From the NCBI GenBank assembly GCA_014529385.2, contig CM043955.1, forward strand, positions 139,427,108 to 139,491,107: 64,000 nucleotides of DNA, written 5' to 3'. Position 1 is the first letter of the stretch; each line of letters begins with the position of its first letter. The notes under the pieces were generated by a model. The model searched no databases and had not been told where the DNA came from. It saw only the letters and a program-made list of their open reading frames with translations. This DNA is from Adiantum capillus-veneris. Lineage: Eukaryota; Streptophyta; Polypodiopsida; Polypodiales; Pteridaceae. Position numbers and translations under genes: made by a program. Below, in pieces: positions 17,196 through 28,790 of the stretch.

Positions 17196-20100
17196 ATGGC
17201 AGAGGAAGGGAAGCTCAAGATTGAGAAGTTCAACGGCAAAAACTACCAACATTGGAAGATGCAGATTGAAGACTATCTCTACCAGAAGGACCTCTATTTT
17301 CCACTAGGCGGTCTTGCGAAGAAGCCCGCAACAATGGCAGATGAAGCATGGATTGTCCTTGATCGAAAGGCACTGGGAACAATCCGGTTAAGCTTGGCGT
17401 CAACGGTGGCCTTCAATGTTTCGGAGATGAAGACCATGGAGGACTTGATGAAGTCACTTGACGACTTCTACGAGAAACCATCGGCATCCAATAAGGTATT
17501 TCTTATGAAGCGCTTGTTCAATCTAAAGATGGCAGAGAATGGTTCAGTTGCAGAACACCTAAATGAATTTAACACAAACATAAGTCAACTTCGATCAGTG
17601 AAAATCAATTTCGATGACGAAGTGCGAGCTCTCCTTATACTATCATCTCTACCGAATAGTTGGGACAGCCTTGTGATGGCTGTAAGTAATTCTATCTCTG
17701 GCACAAATACTCTTAAGTTTGATGATGTTGTGGGTGTTCTCCTAAGCGAGGAAATGAGAAGGAGAAGCACAGGAGAATCATCAAGTGCTGCACTATCAGT
17801 GGAAACAAGAGGAAGGCTTAAGGAGAGGTTCAAAAACCAAAAGGGTCGTGATCGCTCAAGGCGGAGCAAGTCACGCACAAAGTCAGTTCTTGAATGTTGG
17901 AACTGCGGCAAGAAGGGCCACATCAAGAAGGATTGCTGGTCCAAAAAGAAGAAGGAGACAGAGTCTCAAGAAAACAAGCCAACATCGGAGGCCAATGTGG
18001 CAGGTAAAGTAGAGCAAGATGCTCTAATTCTCTCATTAGACAATGTGTCTAATTCCTGGATAGTAGATTCCGGGGCTTCATTCCATGCGACACCACACAA
18101 GCAACATTTCCAAGACTACACCAAAGGTAATTTTGGGTATGTATACTTGGGAGATGATGAAGCTTGTGAGATTGTCGGCAAAGGTACAGTTTCTGTCAAA
18201 ACTGCTGACGGAAATGAATGGAAGCTTAAAGATGTTAGGCATGTTCCTTCTCTTCGCAAAAATTTGATCTCTACAGGACAATTGGACGATGAAGGTCACA
18301 ACATTGCATTCGGAAACAAACGGTGGAAGATCTCAAAGGGATCTTTGGTGGTTGCCAAGGGTGAAAAAGTCGGTACACTTTACTTGTGTACTGTTAGCAC
18401 GCAACCTTCAGCTTGTGCAGCAACTACAAAAGTTGACAGTGCGGTGTGGCACTACCGACTTGGGCATATGAGTGCCAAAGGAATGCAAATCCTTCAAACA
18501 AAGAAGCTTCTACAAGGTTTGAAAGAAGTGGACTTAGAGTTCTGTGAAGATTGTGTTTATGGTAAACAAAAGAGGGTAAAATTTCAAAAATCAGGAAATG
18601 AAAGAAAAAATAAAAAACTTGAGTTGGTTCATTCTGATGTTTGGGGTTCTGCAAGTACACCATCACTTGGTGGCTCATTGTACTATGTAACATTCATAGA
18701 CGATGCGACTAGAAAAACATGGGTTTATGTCATGAAGAATAAATCCGATGTATTTTCCATATTTCAAAGGTGGAAAGCCTTTGTGGAGAATGAAACAGGT
18801 ACCAAGGTTAAATGCCTCAGATCCGACAATGGAGGCGAATATTGCAGCCAAGCTTTTGAAAGCTTTTGTGCTAGCAATGGCATTCGGAGGCAAAGGACAA
18901 CCCCAAGGACACCTCAACAAAATGGGATTTCGGAAAGGATGAATAGGACAATCATGGAACGAGCACGAAGCATGCGGCTACATGCAGGCCTACCGCTTGA
19001 GCTTTGGGCGGAAGTTGTAAGTACGTCTGTGTACTTAATCAATCGGTCACCCTCAACGGCATTGGATGGGGGAGTTCCAGAAGAGGCATGGACAGGTAAA
19101 CCGGTGAATTATGCATTTCTCAAAGTGTTTGGGTGTGAGGCTTTCATGCACATAGATAGAAGCCTAAGATCAAAGTTAGATGCAAAGTCCAAAAAGTGTT
19201 TCTTCATTGGCTATGGAGAAAGAGACTTTGGGTATCGCCTATGGAATCCTGAAGATGGTAAAATCTTAAGGAGTAGGGATGTAATTTTTAACGAACAAAG
19301 TATGTACAAAGATTACTTGGAAAGAAAACAAACAAAAGAAACAGGTGATGAGTACATGGAGCTTGAGGACGGTGAAGACTCATGGACTGCAAACGGTGAC
19401 AATGTGCAACAACGTCAACCAAATGAGGAGCCTCAACCTATACCCCGAAGATCTACAAGAGCAAGTAGACCTCCAGAAAGGTTTGTTCCTTCCTTCAACC
19501 ATCTCTTGATCTCAGATTCTGGAGAGCCGGAATCATATGAAGAAGCTATGCAACATGAATCCAAAGAAGAATGGACGAAGAGCATGCAAGTGGAGATGGA
19601 CTCACTACATCGCAACCAAACATGGGAGTTGGTTGAGTTGCCTAAAGGTAAGCGGGCACTTCAAAACAAATGGGTGTACAAGCTAAAGGAAGAAGAAGGT
19701 GGGAAGAAAAGGTACAAGTCTAGGCTTGTGGTAAAAGGTTTTTCTCAAAAGAAAGGTATTGACTTCAATGAAATATTTTCTCCTATTGTAAAAATGAACT
19801 CAATTAGGCTTGTCTTAAGCCTTGTGGCTGCTCATGATCTAAATCTTGAGCAAATGGATGTAAATACGGCATTCCCTCACGGTGACTTAGAGGAGGAAAT
19901 CTACATGCTTCAACCAAAGGGGTATGAAGTAAAAGGTAAGGAGAAAATGGTTTGCAGATTAAAGAAGGCTTGTATGGTTTAAAGCAAGCATCAAGACAAT
20001 GGTACTTGAAGTTTGATCAATGGATGTTGGATCATGGATTCACAAGATGCAACTCGGATCACTGCGTCTACACGGAGAATTTGGGAGATGGGAAATTCAT

Positions 20101-21076
20101 CATCCTGATGTTGTATGTTGATGACATGTTGATTGCAAGTGCTAACATGCAGGACATCAAAGACCTAAAAGAAGAGCTGTCCAAATCTTTTTCAATGAAA
20201 GATTTAGGTGCTGCAAAGAGGATACTTGGTATGAAAATAGCAAGGGACAGGACGAAGAAGACAATAAAGCTATCTCAAGAAGATTACATCAAGAAGGTAC
20301 TAGAAAGGTTTGCAATGCAAAATGCAAAACCAGTTTCTACACCTTTGGCTGATCATTTTAAACTAACGAAGGATATGTGTCCAAAGACACAAGAGGAGAT
20401 AGCCTATATGTCTAAAGTTCCATATGCTGCAGCGGTAGGTTCTCTAATGTATGCTATGGTCTGGACAAAGCCAGACATTGCACATGTAGTGGGAGTTGTG
20501 AGTAGGTTCATGGACAACCCAGGTAAAGAGCATTGGCAAGCTGTGAAGTGGATACTTAGGTATCTAAAAGGGACAACAACAAATGCTTTGTATTTTGGAG
20601 GAACTGATATTTTTCTAGAAGGGTATGCTGATGTAGATATGGCAGGTGACAAAGATACTCGAAGGAGCACTACTGGCTATGTGTTCATGGATGGAGGCAT
20701 AGCAGTAAGCTGGGCTTCAAAGCTGCAGAAAGTGGTTTCACTTTCTACCACGGAAGCAGAGTATGTAGCAATGACGGAGGCAAGCAAAGAAATTCTGTGG
20801 CTTCACAGATTCTTAGAAGATCTTGGATTCAAACAAGACAATTGTGTCTTGTACAGTCATAGCCAAAGCGCTATCCATCTTGCGAAGAACTCAGCCTTTC
20901 ATTCAAGGACAAAGCACATTGAGGTGAGATATTACTTCATACGCACTCTTTTGGAAGAGGGACAACTAAAGCTAGGAAAGGTGCATACAAGTGAAAATCC
21001 TACAGACATGTTTACAAAGGTGGTCAACAAGGAGAAGTTGAGCTTTTGCTCATCTTCAATCGGCATTCAAGGATAA
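17196..21076 (+). pseudogene. Copia gag-pol polyprotein, frameshifted
   Basis: I chose the ATG at 17,196 (MAEEGKLKIEKFNG). Domains in order are: copia gag (about residues 1-220), CCHC zinc knuckle CWNCGKKGHIKKDC (near 17,893), protease DSGASFHAT (near 18,067), integrase zinc finger (H..H near 18,450 and CEDC near 18,543), integrase core (SDVWG near 18,634, DNGGEY near 18,825, PQQNGISERMN near 18,910), RT (FPHGDLEEEIYM near 19,873; YVDDMLI near 20,117) and RNase H to the stop at 21,076. A one-base deletion near 19,970 shifts the frame in RT, giving a stop at 19,980, and the rest continues from 19,952 in another frame. In RNase H the usual C-D-S-Q motif reads SHSQS near 20,865, so a catalytic Asp is replaced by His. 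The polyprotein would supply particle, protease, integrase and RT activities. Confidence 0.95.
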
Positions 21077-21125
21077 GAAGCCAGAATGGAAAGCAATCAC
21101 AGGTTTGGTTTGGAGATCAGTCTCC

Positions 21126-21136
21126 AAGTGGGAGAT
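21126..21136 (+). other. Polypurine tract of the copia element
   Basis: aagtgggagat immediately precedes the 3' LTR start at 21,137, the usual plus-strand priming site of plant copia elements. Confidence 0.9.
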
Positions 21137-21765
21137 TGTTAAGTATGGAGCCTGATTTACCCTTGTAATTTTCTGTGGTAAAAGCGCACATTTGTAAGGC
21201 CCCCATTATGAGGAGAAGCCATCGTGCGTGAAGGAAAATCACTCACCGGAAACCAAAATTTTCACGGACAAGAATCAGGGGCAACTTTAAAGGCGGAATA
21301 TTTTTTTTCGCCGGAATATTATGGCTGGACGGCGGCCGGAAAGTGGTCGGAAAACAACCGGTCGGTTGGATGGTGGCTGGTAGTCAATGGCCGATGGCCG
21401 GTGGTCGGAAGTCAATGGCCGGTGGCCGAATTCAAAAGCGGACTTGTCTTCTCAAGGGCAGCCACACATGGACGGATTGGAGGGTCCGATTTGGACTTAT
21501 TCGCACAAGGGCGGCTACACATGGCTGTCTCTCATAAGAGAGGGCAGCCCTTTTGGCCTATAAAAGGAGGCCATTTCTACACACATTTCATAGTGTGAAG
21601 TTGATGCAACAAGGTGAGTGTGAGGTGGTGAGAGTGAAGCAAGGCGGGAGCTCCATTAAGGGTATAATCCCTTTGTAAACTACTTCTTGTTTTGAAGTAC
21701 TAAAGCCATTGAGTGGCTGCTTTCCCGTGGACGTAGCCCACATTAGGTGAACCACGTATATCGTG

Positions 21766-21810
<45 letters not shown>

Positions 21811-21896
21811 ATCTATAATCTCCTGTATATAAATCTGTCTCTCTCCATTAAGTAATCTACTCAATTATCTATTTAGCTACGTCTTATTTCCTAACA
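21137..21896 (+). mobile_element. 3' LTR of the copia element (760 bp)
   Basis: Begins TGTTAAGTATGG and ends CCTAACA. It retains a normal TATA box, TATAAAA, at 21,559-21,565. It has fewer copies of the ggccggtggtcgg repeat than the 5' LTR, but a longer (CT)n tract at about 21,770-21,809. Confidence 0.96.
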
Positions 21897-21901
21897 GTCT
21901 C

Positions 21902-22248
21902 TTGGGATATATTCTATACCATGAACTTGAGGGTTTTTTTTGTAAGATTTTTATGTACCATGTAAGTTGAAAAATAGGATTTCATAGGTGAGGACTCTGT
22001 CTTTACTTAGGATCTTTTTGGCTTTGCTGCTATCCTTCAACAACATACTTGGCCTCTGTCACTTTAGTATCCGTTGTTCTTAATTATCTTATGTACAATT
22101 CACTAGAATGATACATCATTCTCATTATGATGTACAAAAATGAATCAAAGACTGAGTCGTTTTTGTGCTAATCCTTTACTTTGTCTAAAAGCCAACTGTT
22201 TTTTGAATTGATATGTTCTTATGTGTATAAGTATTAGTTTAAAACAAC

Positions 22249-22295
<47 letters not shown>

Positions 22296-22804
22296 CATAT
22301 ATTATACACACACAAATGTGTGTGTGCGTATGTGTATACATATATACATATGTGTTTGTGTGTATAATATATGCTATTTATTTATTTATTTATCTACCAC
22401 CTTTCCCATGGAAGCCACCTCATAGACATTTCCTATTCGCACTTTATCAAACTAAAGAAAGATGCCCCTACCATGAACGCAAAGCAAACTGTTAGCTGCA
22501 TTCAAAGGCTAAACCCATTAAACCATTGGTTGGAGCCCACGAGGCCCTCATCTTTTTAAGATGTGGTGTTTAGGGATAAACACCTTGAAGTGAGCTAAGG
22601 GGTCAACCAAATTCATGCAGACGGCCTCTTGAGCTCTAGCAAGACCAACACAAGACCCTTCAAGGAACCTTCTAGTATTCCACAGCAGTAGCAGACACAT
22701 TTGTGACCAAGGTGCCGACAATGTAAATTATGACCTAGCATGGTAGGATGGACTATGCCATCACTATATTTAGCCACACTATGTGAGCCAACTACCTCAG
22801 AGGC
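21902..22804. other. Intergenic sequence with (CA)n and TTTA repeats
   Basis: No gene is seen. It contains a (CA)n run at about 22,256-22,293, a TG/TA-rich stretch after it, and a short (ATTT)n at about 22,376-22,392. Confidence 0.6.
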
Positions 22805-22986
22805 TGTTGGGTTTCCAAGCCCTCATTTGCTTTGATGTCAGCCCGTGGGAACATCTCCCATAAGCATGCAGTTACACTTAGTGAGAGCCACTCTTTTAGT
22901 GGAGTGTGCGTGGAAAACTTATACCTTATATATATGTAAAGGCTTTGAATAAAAATATACAAGCATTATTTTTACAAGCAGTATGG

Positions 22987-23038
<52 letters not shown>

Positions 23039-24706
23039 CCCCCCCCCCCCCCCCCCCCTTCTCATTTCGTTCACCTCCTTCCCTGCTCTTCCTCAGCTCG
23101 CCATGGCTCCTCATAGCTGCGCTGCACCCAACACTGGTATCGGAGCGTCAGGCTCTTAGGCGGCAGGTCTATAGGCGATAAAGACTGGCGTCTCAAAAGG
23201 CCACTGTGTGGTGGATCCTAGGCGGGTAGGACTGTTTGGACCGCGTGCATCTCAAGACGTTGCAGGTAGGAAAGCATCTCAAGCCGCAGTGGTGTTCCTA
23301 GGTGGGCAAGTGCGCCAAGGCCATCCGGGCCGTAGGTAGGCATCGCCTCTCAATACGCAGCAGAGGTAGCATCCTCAGGTGGGTAAAGAACTGTGCAAGT
23401 GTTCTAAAACGTTGCAATACATAGAAGGGTCAACGTTACACATCGCCTACCAACATCTCAGAACGCTGTTGATTGTGGTACTTTGCAACGACTTAATTTG
23501 GTGACGATAGGCTTAATTTTATTGACACTATGGACAACTTCACAAAACGCTGCTCCCATTGCTTCGCACACAATGGTTAGGAAGGAGTCATGACTATTGG
23601 GCATTACTTTGTGCTCATGTTCATGGATGATTTCATCCTTGGCAAAGATAGAATTGATAAACTCAAGGACAAGCGAGTGGATTGTGTAGAAGATTCTTAT
23701 GAGCTATCATGCAAACCTGACCAGACAAATATTTTTGACGTTAAGAGCGAGAAAAGCAATGTCCATGATGATTGCCAAAAACAACATGCCATATTGTGCT
23801 GAAGGTTATTCCAAAAATGCATTGGTCTACATATGAGTTGTGTCTGAGGCACATGAAAGAGAGGAGATTTTGGAGCCATGTTGTTCTATATGAGGCACCG
23901 ACAATCATGCACGAAGACTTGCTTCAAGAACCTGGTTCATCAACATATGCAAAATTTCAAAACCTATTTTTACATGTTCAGTATCATAGGTTTGTTTTGT
24001 CTATTTATTGTCAACACAATCATAATTATCTTTCAAAAGCCTTATTTTAGCATATAATTTGTCAACTATTTCCATGATAAATTTTACAGGCTATAGACAC
24101 TGCCACACATGAGTGGTAAGACCTCGCAAACTTCCAGTTTTTGTTCTCAATCCATTTCTGTCCCACTTCTCATGAGGTTACTGGGTACACCTTAAACCCA
24201 AGGTTTGGCAGTGAACCAAAAACTCCATTGGTTAGTAGCTAATTTTTCAACCTACACCCTATCTGTTCAAGGGGGGTTCACTATCATAGCAAAACAGGTT
24301 ATGGATACACCAATATCCTTGGTTGTGAGAGAACCTAAAACTCACGATTGACGAGTATACCAAAAACTCGCGATATCATGAGAGTGGTTTTTCTACTTCG
24401 GGATTGAGGGTGGATTGTTGGGCTTCCAAGCCCTCATTTACTTTGATGTCAGCCCTTGGGAACATCTCCCATAAGCATGCAGTTACACCTAGTGAGAGCC
24501 ACTCTTTTAGTGGAGTGTGCATGGAAGACTTTTATCTTATATATATATGTAAAGGCTTTGAATAAAAATATACAAGCGTTATTTTTATAAGAAATATCGA
24601 ATCTCTATCTCCCTTCTCATCTCGTTCACCTCCTCTCCTGCTTTTCCTCACCTTGCCATGGCTCCTCCTTGCCGATGGCATCCACCATAGTCCGATGCAC
24701 CCAACA
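22805..24706 (+). mobile_element. Small non-autonomous LTR element (TRIM/LARD-like)
   Basis: Two direct repeats begin TGTTGGG(T/C)TTCCAAGCCCTC and end CACCCAACA: 22,805-23,133 (329 bp) and 24,416-24,706 (291 bp). The 5' copy is longer because of an expanded (CT)n-C(n) tract (22,989-23,058). A tRNA-Met-type PBS, TGGTATCGGAGC, lies at 23,135-23,146, and a purine-rich stretch (ggattgagggtggat) precedes the 3' LTR. The flanks read GAGGC and GAGCC, a near-perfect 5-bp target duplication. The 1,282-bp interior has no gag or pol, so movement would depend on another element's proteins, probably copia-type given the PBS. Confidence 0.88.
23134..24415 (+). other. Interior of the TRIM-like element, non-coding
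   Basis: After the PBS comes a GC-richer leader with repeated aggcggg/taggtaggca-like phrases (23,160-23,400), then mixed sequence. The longest frames (for example 23,590-23,802 and 23,772-24,050) match nothing I recognise and are probably chance. It may carry packaging signals. Confidence 0.6.
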
Positions 24707-24720
24707 GAGCCACCCAAGAG

Positions 24721-24802
24721 TAAGCTAAAATCCACAAAGAGGATTGTAGTTTGTGTGGGCGTAAGCTCAAATCCACAAAGAGGATCGTAGTTTGTAGGGA
24801 AA
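24721..24802. repeat. Short tandem duplication, about 41 bp x 2
   Basis: The phrase taagct(a/c)aaatccacaaagaggat(t/c)gtagtttgt occurs twice with a 41-bp period, just right of the TRIM-like element. Confidence 0.85.
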
Positions 24803-25680
24803 TCACTTAAAACCTTTTTCGGACTAATAGCAATGGGAGCTCCAAATCTACAAAAAGAATTGAGCAACAAAGTCAAATGCGATAATAGTAGCTCTCAATT
24901 ATCGAGTCGATAATGTTAAAAATCTAACGTTATCCTTTGTTACTTTGTTCAAAAGTAAGGGGTCTCAACAATGATACGAATAACATTTGGAATTGATGGT
25001 TGAGTTTTATGGCGTCACTATAGTTGAGCATAGGGAAGTTCTTATCGCTATCATATTCTCAAGGAGTGTGATGCCATTTGATGTGAGCAAGAACCTCTTA
25101 TGAGGATTGTTTGTTAAGTTTCATCAATATAAGGTGGATCTTTGGATGTGGGCTCCTCGACCATAATGTATTCTTCAATGTTCAACCATAATAATATTCC
25201 AATAAGTAACGAGAAGGACACATACAAACTAATACTTATAATTAATAGTATTGGAAACTTCATAATTGAGTTGCATATGGTAGGTTATCTAAACCTAGGG
25301 TATTCAGCAGTAAGGGTTACCATATGGTACCACATTAGTGTACAATACGAGGATTTTGTAAAGCATATATGGTGGATTTAAGGATTTAACATTTACGTAA
25401 TCACATATATATTTTTTATTACTATGTGTTATTGTCATATTTACATAATTATAATTAACATGATCACAATTAAGGTGGTTGAGGGTGACTTGTTAACTCA
25501 CAAAAAGCCCGTCGAGCTTTTAGTATTTCCCAGTAGGCCCACCTGGTAAAAGCAAAATCTTGACGAGCCCGTCGAGAAAAAATAAAAGCTCGATGGACCC
25601 ACAACTTAATAAAAAGGCGGGCCCATTTGGGCTCGTACGGTAGCATTTTGAGGAGAGCCATAGAGAGAGAAAGAGCTCTG
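24803..25680. other. Intergenic sequence, nothing recognised
   Basis: No coding frame or repeat boundary could be supported. Around 25,510-25,640 the word gtcgag and its relatives recur (gcccgtcgagctttt, gcccgtcgagaaaa), which may be a worn inverted or direct repeat. Confidence 0.4.
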
Positions 25681-25681
25681 T

Positions 25682-25697
25682 ACACACACACACACAT

Positions 25698-25751
<54 letters not shown>
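25682..25751. repeat. Compound microsatellite (CA)n-(GA)n
   Basis: A (CA)n run of about 26 bp followed by about 22 GA units. Confidence 0.98.
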
Positions 25752-25753
<2 letters not shown>

Positions 25754-25899
25754 GTGGAAGTGTGCTCTGTGTCGCAATGCACGACAATAACGAAGTATCT
25801 GATCACATGGCTCGTGTGTTTGTATTGTGTGTGCATTGTGTGGTAGCATGTCTTGTGTCGTATTGTACGATAACAACAGGGCACCTTACCACAAAAAGA

Positions 25900-28160
25900 A
25901 TATTTTAGTGCTTTCTTTTCACAAATTTAAATTAAATGGTAAATGAAATCTAGAAAACACATCAAGAAATGCTTTTGCCAACTTATAAAATGTTATCCAA
26001 AGTACTCATAAAAATTATGATACGTCACTTTTGTACACAACCTCAATAGTAACTACATTTATTAAAATCACTTCGCAAAATAGCAGTCGACGTTTCACTA
26101 AAATTTGTACTTTAGTTTAAGGATAAAACGAGAAAGGTGCATGCAATAATACATTGTAACTATGTATACATTTATTTGGTATTTCTTCAATCAACGCCCA
26201 CACAAAACATTTAATTCATCTAATTTTGCAATGTCTTACATTACATATATACAACATTTACAACTCAATTACATAAGGTGATACTATTTGATGGTTATGC
26301 AAGACATATTTATTGATTTATGCCATATCTCATAAATTACGCATGGTATTTTTATTTTTTAAAGATAAGTTTTAAAATAAAGTTCACTTTTGGATTTTTC
26401 TATTCATCTCACTTATCCAAATACCTCGAATGGATACAATTAGAAAATTCATACACACACATTTATTAGTTTTTCATATCAATAAATTTTTTCAAGAAAT
26501 TAGCACTATGAGTTTTTTTAAATGAACTTAAATTACAAGATGCTTGTTGGGCTTAGTTGATGGGTGTTGGAGTAGAGATGCATTAAAAAACTTAAGTTTT
26601 ACCTTGAAATCTATGCAAAGTCTTCTTTTGATGAAAACTTATATTCAATTTATGAAATTTTTATTAGAATTGCACTAATTTTTTTAATGATTTTTCTATC
26701 TTAAAACTTATCAGCATAATCCTAATTGGTATCAATTTTTGATAAAATAAAAATGTGGTTGTGTTTTTCACCTTGTAACTAAAAATATAATGCAAATGTC
26801 TTCTATTGTAACTTAGTTTTTTTAAAGTGTTAATGATCAAAATGTGAACTATTGGCCCTGTATTGTTTGAACGATTAAATCATTGAGTCAATGTATTTCA
26901 TTTGCTTTATTGTCATGGTTTGTGCGAACTAGTGTGAATCAATGTCTTATAATTTGAAATAGTTTTTTGAAGTATTGTAAATCTTTAACTTAATATTTTT
27001 ATAGTTTAACATGTGTGAAACTGTCGGTGCACTATGCAATTGTATTTGTATCGTTTTTTAAATGATCGCCACAAAAATGACACATAAACGAAGAAAAATT
27101 ATCATGTGGATCATTCGTAAGTACTTATAGGCAATTTCACTGTGGGTAGATGCCAAAATTCAACAAGTAAATGAGAGTGATATCTTTATTAAAGATTTCA
27201 TTAGCACTATCTGAGAGAATACATAGCGCAAACTGTGTGGAGAAGGCTACTACAAGTTATTGGCGCCAACAGGAATCAAAGAATTCGACCCACACCATAA
27301 AATGAGAACGATGCTTGGCTATATGAAGATATGTTGTAGAAACTTGAAAGAAGACCTCCCTCCCACTTGCAATATGACCAAAGTAGATATATATTGACAC
27401 TAAGAGTAGAAGGTAAAGATGAAGATAATAAAAGTCAAAGATCAATCCACTTTGCCCAAGCGAATCAAGATGGCACAAGATACGCAGGGAGCCATTGGTG
27501 GCCAATCAAATGCCAGCGGCACTGGCACATTTATGCGCACAATGTTAAATGCTAAGTAAACCCATTTGATAGGTATTTCCCACAAAGCCCTCGTAGAAGG
27601 TGCCAAGATCGGAGTAGGCTCGTTTGGTGTCTACAAATTATATAGTATTAAAAACATATCCTTCTTTCCTCTTGGAAAAACTAACGTAACATTAATTAAT
27701 GGTCTTCTTTGAACATTAAACCAACCATTAGTGACATTTGTGTATCTTGAAAGTGATGTATTCCCAAGAACTATTTTGGAAACACGCTCTTTTACTCCGA
27801 TGTAACATTTGTATAAAAGATCATTTCATATCGTGTGATATGAAAAAGGTTGAAAATCTGGATCATACTCACCGATTTTCTTCCATACATATTTCCAATG
27901 ATAGCTAACAACCATGACTAATACACTCCCAATGAAAAAAATTGCTTTTGCAAGCGCATTTTGTGCCTCTTGTAGAGTCTGCGTTCGAAAGTTTTGGTGC
28001 AATGATCTTTGTCACATTTACCCAAGCCCAACTCGTAGTAGACTACTTGATATTGTATCTCCATTAATTGCATTAACAGCTAAAGACATAAGAACTACAT
28101 ATCCATTTATAAAAACAATTCTCTACTTTTAATATATATTAAAACTAAAAACATAATTAA
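25900..28160. other. AT-rich region without genes
   Basis: No long frames, exons or element ends were identified. A PBS-like string ttggcgccaacagg occurs near 27,260 but has no LTR next to it. Confidence 0.5.
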
Positions 28161-28173
28161 GAAAGCAATCAAA

Positions 28174-28790
28174 TTTACACATTGTGCGATTTGCAAATAC
28201 TAAAACACATTTGTAAAGATCACATACCTTTATTTGGTGGCGATAAATTTTATTATTCACTTTATTTTTTAACACGTAATAAAGAATGGTCAACTCCCAA
28301 GTCTTCATACATAAAAATGATGATAATTAATTATAAAAAATATAAAAGTATTTCAATACATATGATTTCAATCTCATGCATTAGTAATAACCTTTCATAA
28401 TACGCAATGTACTTTCTATATGATATTATGCATAAAACAAAACTAAGAATTTTTTAATGCAATTACACACTTGAAGATTACTTTTACACATTGTGCGATT
28501 TACACACAATAAATCACATTTATAAACATCACGTTGTGTATATTTAGTCGTTCTAAATTTTATGATTTGTTCTATTATTTTCATAGAAACAAATAATAAT
28601 TAACTTAAACATTGGAACGATGATAATTATTTACAAAACACAAATAAAAATAACAATATGTATGATTTCAATCTCATACACCAATAATCTTTCACAACTA
28701 ACAATACACTCTTTATCTAACATTATGCATAAAACAAAACTATGAAATCTTCAATACAATTACACAGTTGAGAACTATTTTTATCCAATC
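28174..28790. repeat. Diverged tandem repeat, about 300 bp x 2
   Basis: Several anchors recur in the same order: ttacacattgtgcgattt at 28,175 and 28,484, tatgatttcaatctcat at 28,361 and 28,661, and attatgcataaaacaaaact at about 28,425 and 28,722. The period is therefore 300-309 bp. The copies have diverged by perhaps 20-25%. It may be a satellite-like repeat or a worn duplication. Confidence 0.85.

Larger units (their letters stand above)
16294..21901 (+). mobile_element. Ty1/copia retrotransposon with target-site duplication
   Basis: A complete element of 5,598 bp (16,299-21,896), bounded by the perfect 5-bp target duplication GTCTC at 16,294-16,298 and 21,897-21,901. The order is 5' LTR, PBS, gag, protease, integrase, RT, RNase H, PPT, 3' LTR. 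Integrase before RT defines Ty1/copia. One frameshift and at least one altered catalytic residue make this copy unlikely to move by itself. The LTRs agree closely apart from a length-variable internal repeat, so insertion was fairly recent. Confidence 0.97.

Noticed and set aside
27255-27285. PBS-like ttggcgccaacagg
   Set aside because: No LTR end directly upstream and no gag downstream.
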